Origin: Batkoa obscura
Taxonomy: Eukaryota; Entomophthoromycota; Entomophthoromycetes; Entomophthorales; Batkoaceae
Assembly: GCA_030770535.1 (NCBI GenBank)
Contig: JASVEC010000005.1
Location: 1,240,001 to 1,304,000, forward strand
DNA: 64,000 nt
Reading direction: 5' to 3'
The position numbers were made by a program, and so were the translations under genes. Numbering within the stretch: the first letter of the stretch is position 1; each line of letters opens with the position of its first letter. Below, in pieces: positions 54,133 through 64,000 of the stretch. The notes beneath the pieces were generated by a model. It searched no databases. It was not told the origin of the DNA and saw only the letters and a program-made list of their open reading frames with translations.

Positions 54133-55851
54133 ATGATATTGCTTTTCTTATTATCAACAAGTGCAACAAGCAATGAATTTGAGAAAATCAAGAAAGTAAA
54201 TAAAGATTTTATAAAATCCAGTACAATATTATATGATCAAATATTATTAGTCCACAATACTGTAAAAAGGAAAGAAATTAATAGTAAAGAAGAAGTAGAT
54301 GAGAATGAAGTAAGTTTAAACAATAGCCACTTTTTAGTCAACTTAACTTCAACTATCAACTTGAACCAAATTCATTCAAAAGCAAACTTAAAGAGGAATG
54401 TGATAAGAAATATATGTGATTTACATTTCTTTACATATGAGAATAATTTAAATGCTGCAATAATCCTAGATAAGTTTCACTCAAACAATAAATTTATAGA
54501 TACAAACTATCAGTATTTAGGACTACTTACAATTAACTTGGATAAGGAATCATGGAGTAATAAAAATAATACGATTCGTTACTACATGAATAATTATAGT
54601 GGTAAATCAATAACAAAAGTAAGTGATATACTGTATAGCTATGGTGGTTGGAACTTAGATTTGAATACTAATATTTCTACATCAAATAATAATTTTACTG
54701 TTTTTGATTTGACCAATAACAGTATTTCTCACTATAGTGTCGAAGTTGACTCTATGCCTCGTAATGCATTTCATACAGCTACTTTAACAAATTCTACTAC
54801 TATGGTCATACTTGGTGGTATACCTTATGAAGAATTAGATGTAACAAATTTTAAAAGTGAGCGGAATCGATATGACCTAAACCATTCTAAGGCACCAACA
54901 ATATCGAATTTAAAGTATGCTTATATGTATGATACAGCGACAGAAAGATACATGAAAGCAGAAACAAAGGGTTATGATGATAGAGTAAGAATGGGACACT
55001 CTGCTACTTATTTACCTGATATGAATTGCATATTAGTTTATGGTGGTACAGATAAAGTAAATGATTATACTATTTTATATAACGATATTCAATTATTAAA
55101 TTTAACTGATTGGAAGTGGACAAAAATTAACATTATGGATTTTAATGACGAGGTATTTAATGTTGGTAGAGCATGGCACTCAAGTGAATTAATTGATAAT
55201 AGATTAGTATTTTTTTATGGTGACATTAACTACTACAATTACAACTATAACTACGATATTATTGCAATTGACATAGACTCACTCAATTTAGAAAAGAAAA
55301 CAATAAAATTGAGTAATACAATTGGACCAGCAATAAAAAAACAGAATGAAGATTTTAGTCAATTATACACATCAAATGAATATTTGAAGAACAAATTTGA
55401 CAACTCCAGATACAACCTATATATTTCTTTCAGTACATCTGAGATTGTTGGAATTGTATTTGGATTAGCTTCATTTTTTATTATATCAGCTATTTTATTG
55501 AATTATTTGATAAATAAATACAAAAGATGGAAATGGTTTAAAAAATATAGTTCAATTGAATTAAATCTACGCCCTACTTTCCTATCTTTATTAAACTTAT
55601 CTTTACCTAATACTAAAAATGGAGATGAATATGGGATTTGGGAAATGAATTCAATTTATACTAATTCAGTTTATAGTTTTGAAGCTGAATTTAGTCATTA
55701 TAATGAAGCAATAGTATTATGTCGTTGTAATACCACTGCTACTTCAACTAATAAGGCTACTAAAGTAAATCTAAAGGGAGAGATAGTTGAGTTTAATATT
55801 GATTCTATTACAAATAATATCACGGTTAATTCAACTAATAATTTCAAATAG
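54133..55851 (+). CDS. Membrane-anchored Kelch-repeat protein, copy B
   Basis: The ATG at 54133 gives 572 aa, against 575 for copy A, and starts a short signal peptide (MILLFLLSTSATS) followed by NEFEKIKKVNKDFIKSSTIL, aligned with copy A. An open frame continues upstream to 53986 through the minisatellite, but its 49 extra residues are repeat-coded and would bury the signal peptide, so I reject that start. Kelch blades include SYGGWNLDLN, RMGHSATYLPDMNCILVYGG and GRAWHSSELIDNRLVFFYGD. A membrane span (EIVGIVFGLASFFIISAIL) and a cytoplasmic tail with GDEYGIWE follow. Copy-A residues around the span are diverged while blades 4-6 are highly similar. Confidence 0.87.
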   Translation: MILLFLLSTSATSNEFEKIKKVNKDFIKSSTILYDQILLVHNTVKRKEINSKEEVDENEVSLNNSHFLVNLTSTINLNQIHSKANLKRNVIRNICDLHFFTYENNLNAAIILDKFHSNNKFIDTNYQYLGLLTINLDKESWSNKNNTIRYYMNNYSGKSITKVSDILYSYGGWNLDLNTNISTSNNNFTVFDLTNNSISHYSVEVDSMPRNAFHTATLTNSTTMVILGGIPYEELDVTNFKSERNRYDLNHSKAPTISNLKYAYMYDTATERYMKAETKGYDDRVRMGHSATYLPDMNCILVYGGTDKVNDYTILYNDIQLLNLTDWKWTKINIMDFNDEVFNVGRAWHSSELIDNRLVFFYGDINYYNYNYNYDIIAIDIDSLNLEKKTIKLSNTIGPAIKKQNEDFSQLYTSNEYLKNKFDNSRYNLYISFSTSEIVGIVFGLASFFIISAILLNYLINKYKRWKWFKKYSSIELNLRPTFLSLLNLSLPNTKNGDEYGIWEMNSIYTNSVYSFEAEFSHYNEAIVLCRCNTTATSTNKATKVNLKGEIVEFNIDSITNNITVNSTNNFK

Positions 55852-56256
55852 CTTATTATTTGGTTCTTTTTTATATCTTTATGTTATAAACTTAAATAAT
55901 AATAAGATTCATTATATTTAGTTCTTTATTGAATACTTTTTTGTATGAATAAAATTTTAACTACTCTATATTTCTATGTTCAATTAGTAAACGAATCATT
56001 AATTAAATTGAAAATTTAAAAAAAAACAATTACATTTATTAAAGTTAAACCTTTATTAATAATGATTAATAATACTTTTATATTATTATAACATTATTTA
56101 TAACAAAATATCAAATCTGTCATCAAACATAATTTTACATAATAAAAAAAGAGATTTAATTATAATTATATTTCATTACTTTAAATCCTTAAAACCTTAA
56201 CTCTTTTATACTTTTAATTATAATTCACTTATCATTCATTCATTCATTCATTACTT
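55852..56256. other. Intergenic, AT-rich
   Basis: Convergent 3' flanks of Kelch copy B and the helical protein gene. A CATT microsatellite lies at 56231..56252. Confidence 0.5.
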
Positions 56257-57751
56257 TTATTCTAAATCCCAACAAGGTACTTCTTTTAACATATCTTTGA
56301 ACTCTATTTTATCATTCAATAATACTTTTACTTTATTAAATGTACTTATTGATTTTACTTTTTTTAAACAATTTATAAATTCAATATTCTCAAATTCCAT
56401 AGTTTCAAAGTTTATAAAAAACATGAATAACACAGAAAATTTATAAAATAATTGAGTTGAATCTAAATAAATTCAATAAAATAAAAAGAGTTAATTTAAT
56501 AAAATATTAAAAATAATAGAAATTGATATTTACCTTCTTTTTCTATCTTATAAAAATAAGCTTTAGGATACCATAATTTACGATTAGTTAATAATAATAT
56601 TAACGATTCTTTATATTCTTTATAATCTTTTTGTTTTATAAATATTGAATTAAATTTACTAAAATATATTAAAAATAAACATATTAATATTATTTAATAT
56701 TATTTAATATTATTTAATATTGTTTAATAATAATTTTATAAAAATAATTAACTTACATTATTAATTTTAAAAATGTTAATAAATATTCCCAATAAATTGA
56801 TTTTTGTTCATATTCTAAATGATTCAATAGCCATTCTAAACAATGAGGTAAAGCATAAAACATGAGTTCCGTTTTATTCATTCCTTTTTGATAATAATTT
56901 ATAATATTTATTAATAATGAATGATTTAAATGTCCATTATTAAAATAATTATAAATACATTTTAACCATTTTTTTTTACTTTGATATAAATTATAATATT
57001 CTATTTTAATTTGTAAATTAAATTTATCATTATTTTTATAATTATCACATATTCTTATACTTTTTTTTAATAATGCTAATTTTAATTCTTTTTCTTCAGT
57101 AAGTGCTCGTTTAATTAATGTAGAAGATAAATCTAATTTGAAAAATAAATCTTCTTTACCTCCATTTTCTCGATAAATTTCAAAATTATTAATACTTTCT
57201 AATAAACTAGTTATTGTTTCACTTGTTAATTGAAGATGATAATCTATTTAATTATTTAATTAATATTAACTATTTATAATAAATATTTATTTTATTACCT
57301 TTTATTATCTTTTCTAATCCAAAATCAAATTCATTTCTTAATGTTTCCTTCCTTTCTTCAGAATTCTTAATTTCTATTCCATTTTCTATTAATTCCATGA
57401 ATAATCCTAATGTAAATTTAAAATAATAAATTATCCCTAAATACCCATTAATAAAAGCATCTTTTACTAATTCTTTCTTATTTTGATACCCAATTAATAA
57501 ATGAATGATCATTTCTACTTGTTCAATTGAAAGTTGCAATTGAGATAAATTGAATGTAATAGTAGGTAATTGAATAAGTTCATGATTGATAAATTCAATT
57601 AAATATTCACGACCAGTACAACTAGGTAAAGAAAGTAAATATAAAAAATACTTTTTTAAATTAATATTAGGATCGGAATGTGCTAATTTTTTTAATACAG
57701 CTAATTGCAACTATTAAATTAAAATTTAATTAAAACTTTTATTAATAACTA

Positions 57752-57793
<42 letters not shown>

Positions 57794-57998
57794 TCAATTC
57801 ATCAAATATAAAAAATATTGTAAAAATAATACTTACTCTATAATAATTTTTATTTAATGATATGGAAGTATTATTTAATATCGATAGATTTAAACTTGCT
57901 GCTGGATAATTATGTTCATATATGTTTCTTTCATAATCTATTAATTGTAAGTTAATTTGTTGATTACGTCCTGCTCCCGAATCAAGTTGACGAAACAT
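56257..57998 (-). CDS. Unrecognised helical protein, five exons
   Basis: Exons 57837..57998, 57299..57710, 56757..57243, 56534..56658 and 56257..56462 join to 463 aa. The sequence is Leu/Asn/Lys-rich and mostly helical with motifs such as LQLSIEQVEMIIHLLIGYQ, SKKKWLKCIYNYFNNG and LPHCLEWLLNHLEYEQK, which look like irregular tetratricopeptide-type repeats. No catalytic motif or membrane span is seen. I cannot name a family. The first intron (126 nt) is long for this genome because it holds a TA microsatellite. Frame continuity over four GT-AG introns supports the model. Confidence 0.65.
57757..57789. repeat. TA dinucleotide microsatellite in an intron
   Basis: About 16 TA units within the first intron of the gene at 56257..57998. 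Confidence 0.9.
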
Positions 57999-58230
57999 CT
58001 TTTTATATATAAAATCAAAATTAAAATACTTAAGATATTTAAAATAAATTGAAGTTATAGTGGTTGTTTTTTTTGTTGTGAATGTTACATGAGATGTTAT
58101 TGGTTAACTTAAACATTGACTATTTCTTCTCCCTTTATTTTTGGAAGTTGAATTTATAAAATTTGCTTTACTACTTTTACAAAAAGTAATTCACCTCTCA
58201 AAAAGCAACCATTTTTAATAAACAAATATA

Positions 58231-59119
58231 AACTTATTGGGCCCCAAATCTTTATATCAATATGAATTATTGACAGAGCCTTTGGATGGTAAACCGTTGT
58301 CACCAATGAAAGATAGGAATCTTTGCAATTCTTTATGCAGCAATGAATGGCGATATAGAAAGATATAGTAAACTTAGATGTAAAGAATCTGGCTTTGTCG
58401 ATGAATATGAAGAATCTTGTGTTGAAAAAGGAATCATCGCCAATTTCGAGTTTACTAAATGGGCTGATGAAGGTTATATAATGAGAACTAAAATTATGAG
58501 AGATTGCATATCATCAGCATTTATTATGAATGATCATCGGTATGGTTATGATACAAGTACTACTCATTGTATTTGGTATCCTCGCATAGCTAAAAAAGAA
58601 AATTATAGAGAGTTGGTGTATTATAGACCTGATTTAAAGTATCATATTGCTAGGGCTTGTGTAATAGCCGGATATAATAACTTTTATTCTGAAATAGACC
58701 CTTTACTTGAATTTAGTCTTTATTTGGAAGCAAAGGAAACTGGGAATCAGTATGTTCTTGATGACATTGCTTCTAAAATGAAAGGTGATATTTATATTAA
58801 ATTAAGCGAAGATCCTTCTCCTTTCCATCATGATGAATATCACTTTATTGATAAAGACGATACTCTTGAAACAATTGATTTAAACGGTTTTATTATAACA
58901 AGAAAAAGATAGGAAAATATGTTTAAAGATAATTTAATGGTAGCACGAAGTATAATTGTGGGTAAAAAAGAGCTATCAATCAGAGATTTGTACACAAACC
59001 CTTATAAACCACAGCTGATTGAAATTAATAATGTGAATGACAGATTTATTAGAGCCAAAATATACAAAATAAAGGAATTGTTACATCACAACCAAGACAT
59101 TGATCAATTTGTAGATTAG
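58231..59119 (+). pseudogene. Decayed gene of a fungal ankyrin-like family
   Basis: The longest open part (58343..58912) encodes GDIERYSKLRCKESGFV, HCIWYPRIAKKENYREL and YHIARACVIAGYNNFYSEID, which recall a lineage-expanded fungal family with ankyrin-like repeats and the pattern IWYPxIA. Two lesions are visible. Upstream, LLGPKSLYQYELLTEPLDGK and PLSPMKDR lie in another frame, so a shift near 58312 (or an unrecognised short intron) separates them from AILYAAMNGDIE. Downstream, an in-frame TAG at 58910 is followed by a further 70 codons in the same frame to 59119. A pseudogene is most likely; the protein would be ~290 aa if whole. Confidence 0.6.
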
Positions 59120-60046
59120 CATTAAAGAAGAGTTCCTTTTGATCTTTGTTTACCAGCAGCCGCTTACTAATGATCCTAGATTTTTGTGAAACTGATAATC
59201 AAAACATTTGTTAAGATAATTAGATATCAAAAAAGATTAATTCTAAGCTTTATATTTTACTCTTAGCTACTATTGGCCAATCTCGCGCGAGATTAGTTTT
59301 TATTCCACTATTAAAAAACAAAACATGAGATTTGTTTTTTATATTTTTGCTTATATGAGTTTTGCTAATTGTTACTAACAAAAGCCTTTATTGACATTAA
59401 AATATTCAGATAAATTAAATCTATTCCTGTTATATTAGTAGATTTTACCACTCTTCTATGGGCTTCATCTGTATATTTTTACGGAATACACTCCTGAGTT
59501 CATTGAAGTTCTTTATGTATGTAGCCATTTCAATTCTAGTTAATTTTTTAAGGACCTCAGCTGCTCTCATTTTAGAAGTTTCTCTCACGTATCTGAGTTA
59601 GTTTAGAAAGCTCAGTTCCAATTTTGTGTAATTTGATTTAGTGAAATATCAATTTAGCATCATGTGCTACAAAAATAGTTGCTTTTTTGCTTTAAATAGC
59701 TCATATTGGAACGTTTTTTGTCCAGTATTTAATTATATATTTTAAAAAATTTACCCTGTACAAAAAAAATGGACAAAAAAATGAAACTGGAAAATTTTAT
59801 TCGAATTTTAACCAAGTTTTTAAACTTTATTAATATGATTTCAAAATTTCTATTGAAAAAATTAATCATTTTAAATCAAGCAACTACACTAGGAGAGGTC
59901 TCAGATAGTTACTCCCAATTAAAAACGAACGAATGAAAACCAAAAGCAATCCTGTTTTCAAATTTCAAGACTTCAAAATTTTTAAAAGAGCAAAAAAATC
60001 TTTTCATTTTTCATCTAGCCAACATTTTACCTTATAGAAAACTAAT
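59120..60046. other. Intergenic, AT-rich
   Basis: About 930 bp. No element recognised. The end is the presumed promoter of the gene at 60047. Confidence 0.45.
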
Positions 60047-61442
60047 ATGAACCCGTTGATACGTCAACAAAAGGTATTAAAATGGATTCCAATAAGTTCC
60101 GCCATAAAAAAGACAATACCAGGGAAATGGAAAGCTGATTTAAGATCAAGATATTTATATCAACCAGAAAAAGCAATGATTTATATCAATAATGATAACA
60201 ATCAACAATTAAAAGTAATAAATTACTATCTATTAAAAAAAGATGTAACTTCTGCAAGTTACAGTTTCATCAGTCTCCTGAGTACTGGAGATATAAATTG
60301 TATGGACAAAGAGAGCTTTAAGTCATATTTGAAATTATTAAATAAAAATTACAAATCAATTAGGAAGCAAATGAAAATGAAAGAATTTATCAAGGTTTTA
60401 ATTTATTATATAGAAAAAAATAATCTATGGGAAGAATGTGAACAAGATATAAATTGTTTATTTAAAAAGGGTTATTTAAAAGGATTATTATTATATATAG
60501 AGAAAATATGGATGGATTGTGAGGGTGAAGAGAAGAAGTTTAAAGAAGAAGTGTTTAAGTATAATCGGTGGTTGAAATTATCGATTATAGAATTTGGATA
60601 TTTGTTGAAGACTTTGTATCAGAGGAAGGGGATAGAGAAAAACAAAGGTCATATAGAGTATAATAATAAATACGATAATGTAGATAATAATATAAACAAT
60701 ATGGATTATTCTACCTTGATTAGAGAAACGATTTTAGAATTAAGTTTGATATCACACCCTTATTTATTAAAGAATATAATGAAAGAGATTATTAATGTTA
60801 GTGAATTAAATCCAACTGAACTATTATTAATTATTCAATATTATATTAAATTTAATGAAAATGAAAATGAAGTTATTCAATTAATTATATTGTTAGATAA
60901 AAATGAGTATAAGGATAGTGGATTAAATCAACAAATAGAAAATAGATTAGTAAAGATATGTAATATATTAATAGAGAAAGGTAAAAATCATTTATGTTTA
61001 TTTTTATTAAATCAAATATTACAAAAGCCAATGGTAAATCAATATAAAATTAAATTTATGAATAAATTATTATCTTTATTATTACAAATTAATGACAATA
61101 GTATAATATTAAAATATTACAATTTTATTAAATCTCAGTATTCAAAAAATAATGAGAATCAAATTCAGTTTTTGATATTTTTGATTAAGTTCAATTTAAA
61201 TCACCCACAGAATACAATGTTAAATCAATATTGTTATTATGAATTATTAAATCAACAAGAATTAGTATTTAGAAATGCAAAATTGTTGCAATTGACAATT
61301 TACTATTTTTCAATAAAGAATCAAAATCAATCCGTAATTAAATATTTTAAGATGATTATGAAATATTTCGATAATTTATTAAAAATTAATGAAAGTAATA
61401 TTTTCAATTCCAATATTAAGATGAATAGTAATAACGAGATAT

Positions 61443-61489
<47 letters not shown>

Positions 61490-62251
61490 GGAAAAGACCA
61501 AGTAATATTAATATTAGCTACTTTATTAGATGCTACATCAAAACAATGTATAACTAAAAGATATTTTAATGAATTATTAAATTTAATATTACAAAAAAAA
61601 TTAGTATTAAATTCTAAAATTATATCCATTGTTTTTAATTATTATTTAAAAACTAATCAATTAGAAAAAATAGAGCAATTATTAGAGATAATATTTAAAG
61701 AAAAGAAAGAGGAAGAAAATGAAGGAGAAAGTGAAAATGAATTATTAAGTAATCATTTAATTTCAAATATATTTAAATATATTGGTAGAAAATATCGTTC
61801 AAGCAATAAAATTATGGAATATTATAATTTAATTAAAAGTCAACAACCAAATATTCAATTCAATTTAATTAATTGTATTATATTATTATCACAATTAAAT
61901 CGAAGTTATTATTTACCAAAAAAAATAATTGATGATGAATTTAATTGGAATCAGCATTTAGATTATTATTTTAAATATAATTATTATACACATCAATTTC
62001 ATTTAGATAATATATTATGTAATTATAATTTAGTAATTAATAATATTAAAAAAGAATTAATACAATTAGATAAAATAAATACAGATAAAAGGTTAACAAA
62101 TGAAGAAATTAAGAGTATAATAAATAATAGTAATAATAAATTAATATTAATAAATAATAAAAATCAATTAGAAATTGAAAAATTAAAATATTTTAACTAT
62201 CAATTTGAAGTAATCAACTATTTATTTCAACAATTAGAAATTAAAATATAA
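60047..62251 (+). CDS. Large helical-repeat protein, possibly PPR-like
   Basis: A single exon encodes 734 aa. The N terminus (MNPLIRQQKVLKWIPISSAI) is basic and without acidic residues for about 25 positions, so a mitochondrial presequence is plausible. The rest is Leu/Asn/Ile/Lys-rich alpha-helical sequence in which helix pairs recur at roughly 35 residues (for example NSKIISIVFNYYLKTNQLEK and SNHLISNIFKYIGRKYRSSN), as in organellar PPR proteins. A run of 14 Asn is coded by an AAT microsatellite. No other motif was recognised, and PPR membership is a guess from pattern alone. Confidence 0.7.
61445..61486. repeat. AAT microsatellite coding poly-Asn
   Basis: Fourteen AAT codons in a row inside the gene at 60047..62251. 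Confidence 0.95.
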
Positions 62252-62354
62252 TTTAATAAACAATAATAAGAATAATAAAATAAAATATATATATATAGTA
62301 ATCATTCCTACTTTTACTTTTACCTTTTATTTAATACAATTTTTTTACATTAAA

Positions 62355-63959
62355 TTATTTTTTATTGAAATTAGGTAAAAAATACATTAAAAATTCATTA
62401 ACAATAGGTAATGTTTGTAAAAATTGTTGAAAAAATTGATTATATAACTAAAAACAATTCCATTAATATAGAAATTAAATAATAGATAATAAATAATACT
62501 TACTTTATTTTCATCTTTTTTAATCCAATCTAAACTTAATGGCTTTTTTAACTGTACTCCTTTCTTTTTTAAAAATAATAAAAATAAATTCATTGTAGCT
62601 AAATGATTAGCTAAAGGTAAGCAATCATTAAAATTTAAATCCACAAATTGATTTTGAATAAATAAACTTAATTCATTAATTAATAAAAAATTCAATTCAA
62701 ATATTGAATTTTGTTTTAATAAAATTGAATGTTGTAAATTAATTCCTTTGAATTTATATAATGAATTACAATATAATATAATTATTGAATTTAATTGATT
62801 AATTGTATTAATATCAATAGTTGTTATTGTTACTGATGTATTGAAAGTGGTAGTTACTGGTGTATTACTTTGAGATTGATTTAATAATTCATAGCTTTTT
62901 TTAAAATTAATTAGATATTTTAATATTAAATTAAATTCTGTTAATGAATTAGTAAAATAACATAATGAAAATATACAATTGTTTGGTATTTTTAATATTG
63001 GTATGTTAAATTTGATATTTAATTTGGCTACTTGATTATTAAATAATAAGTATGCTAGATTTAATCCACTATTATTATTCACTAAAATATATTGAATTTG
63101 ATAATATTGTTCTACAAAATCAATAAATAATAAATATTTATTAAATTGCAATTCATTATAACATAAATTCCATTGATTTAATATATTATAAAATAAATAC
63201 ATTAACTTAATTGAAAATAAATCACCATTAAATTGTGTTAATTTCATTAATGGTAATAAGATACATTCATAAAAATCTTTATAATCAATATTACTAGATA
63301 TTAGTTGAATTAATTGAAATATAATACTTTGATATTTTTCTCCATCCCAAATTAATAAATAATGAGTGAGAAATGATAATATTGATGGAAGATATAAATT
63401 AGGGAAAAATTGAAGAAACTGACAACAATTCATCAAAAACTCTTCCAATTGTAAGTCTTTTCTATGTTGATTGCTATACACAATCTTTTCTTTTAATATC
63501 GAATTAATAAACCAATTAAACTTTGTTATATAAGCGGACATTTCATTTTGTTGTAATTTAGCAATAATTTGCATTTTCGTATCCCATAATAATTGATTGC
63601 TGAATTTAATATTCTCAATAGATTTCCAATTCTTTATATTAATTTTCTTTACATCATAATAAATATTCACTATTTTTTGTTTTTTAAATTGAGGTTGATT
63701 CATACTACTATTATTCATGAAATATTGATTATTTTGATTTATTGATTCACTACTAAAATTAATGTTTTTTGATTGATTTTGATTTATTATAATTTTTCTT
63801 ACAATATTACTCCATTCTTGATTATTATTTTGAGCAAAGTCGCCTTTTTTATTAATATTAGATTTAATTAATATAACTGAGTTAGGCGAATATCCTTTAT
63901 AACATTGTAATAAAGATTGAATACTTGAAGATAATGGATATTTATTTTGTAACTCATAT
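62355..63959 (-). CDS. CENP-I/Mis6-like kinetochore protein, 3' part
   Basis: Exons 62504..63959 and 62355..62447 give about 516 residues; an intron acceptor at 63960 shows that further 5' exons lie beyond the window. Features recalling CENP-I are SSSIQSLLQCYKGYSPNSVIL near the start of this part, a later LWDTKMQIIAKLQ, and NLYLPSILSFLTHYLLIWDG with LPLMKLTQFNG. The end is NKLYNQFFQQFLQTLPIVNE. CENP-I belongs to the inner-kinetochore CCAN complex and supports CENP-A loading. The assignment rests on remembered motifs and is moderate. Confidence 0.6.
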
Positions 63960-64000
63960 CTAATAATTAATGATTAATAATTAGTAATATAAAATAATAA

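Noticed and set aside
1-64000. CRISPR arrays, bacterial operons or prophage
   Set aside because: Introns, eukaryotic tRNAs and gene content show a nuclear fungal genome; no regular spacer array was seen.

Overview
The window is nuclear DNA of a very AT-rich, intron-rich fungus. Most genes carry several introns of about 45-80 nt with GT...AG borders. Gene content includes the fungal/opisthokont autophagy factor ATG101, NOT4, a Qa-SNARE, a kinesin, a CENP-I-like kinetochore protein, phytochelatin synthase, a secreted class 3 lipase and several Ser/Thr-rich wall proteins. ATG101, AKTIP and phytochelatin synthase argue against a budding yeast. Base composition and the number of small introns fit an early-diverging lineage such as Entomophthorales (Conidiobolus type) or Glomeromycotina. 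That placement is inference; no rRNA or mitochondrial marker is present.

Layout. 1-10 kb is a dense housekeeping block: aminopeptidase P (+), tRNA-Asn (-), mitochondrial succinate-semialdehyde dehydrogenase (-) divergent from ATG101 (+), an unrecognised conserved gene (-), a coiled-coil gene of 11 exons (+) and tRNA-Met (-). 10-25 kb is gene-poor: a GPI-type wall protein, a lipase, phytochelatin synthase, tRNA-Thr and a kinesin lie in long AT-rich spacers that hold short inverted-repeat elements and tRNA-Glu relics. 25-33 kb holds syntaxin (+), NOT4 (-, 10 exons, 1274 aa) and an AKTIP-like inactive E2 (-). 33.5-39.3 kb holds two convergent MFS transporter genes with identical proteins over 463 residues. 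41.9-45.2 kb is a tandem duplication of a divergent pair of small secreted-protein genes. 45.7-48.8 kb carries a PH-like protein, a CHY zinc-finger protein and a leucine-rich-repeat protein. 50.9-55.9 kb holds two head-to-head membrane-anchored Kelch paralogs, one preceded by an 18-bp minisatellite. 56-64 kb has two unrecognised helical proteins, a decayed gene of a fungal ankyrin-like family, and the 3' part of a CENP-I/Mis6-like gene running off the right edge.

Mobile DNA is all short and non-coding: at least eleven copies of a ~105-bp family (candidate Tc1/mariner-type MITE, TA flanks), a 184-bp inverted-repeat element carrying telomere-like CCCTAA units, a 133-bp near-perfect hairpin and a ~680-bp element with ~70-bp degenerate terminal repeats. 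No transposase, retroelement or virus-derived gene was recognised. Exon coordinates were derived by hand from splice signals, reading-frame continuity and family motifs; the exon lengths of every spliced model sum to a whole number of codons, except the CENP-I-like gene, which is incomplete at the right edge.
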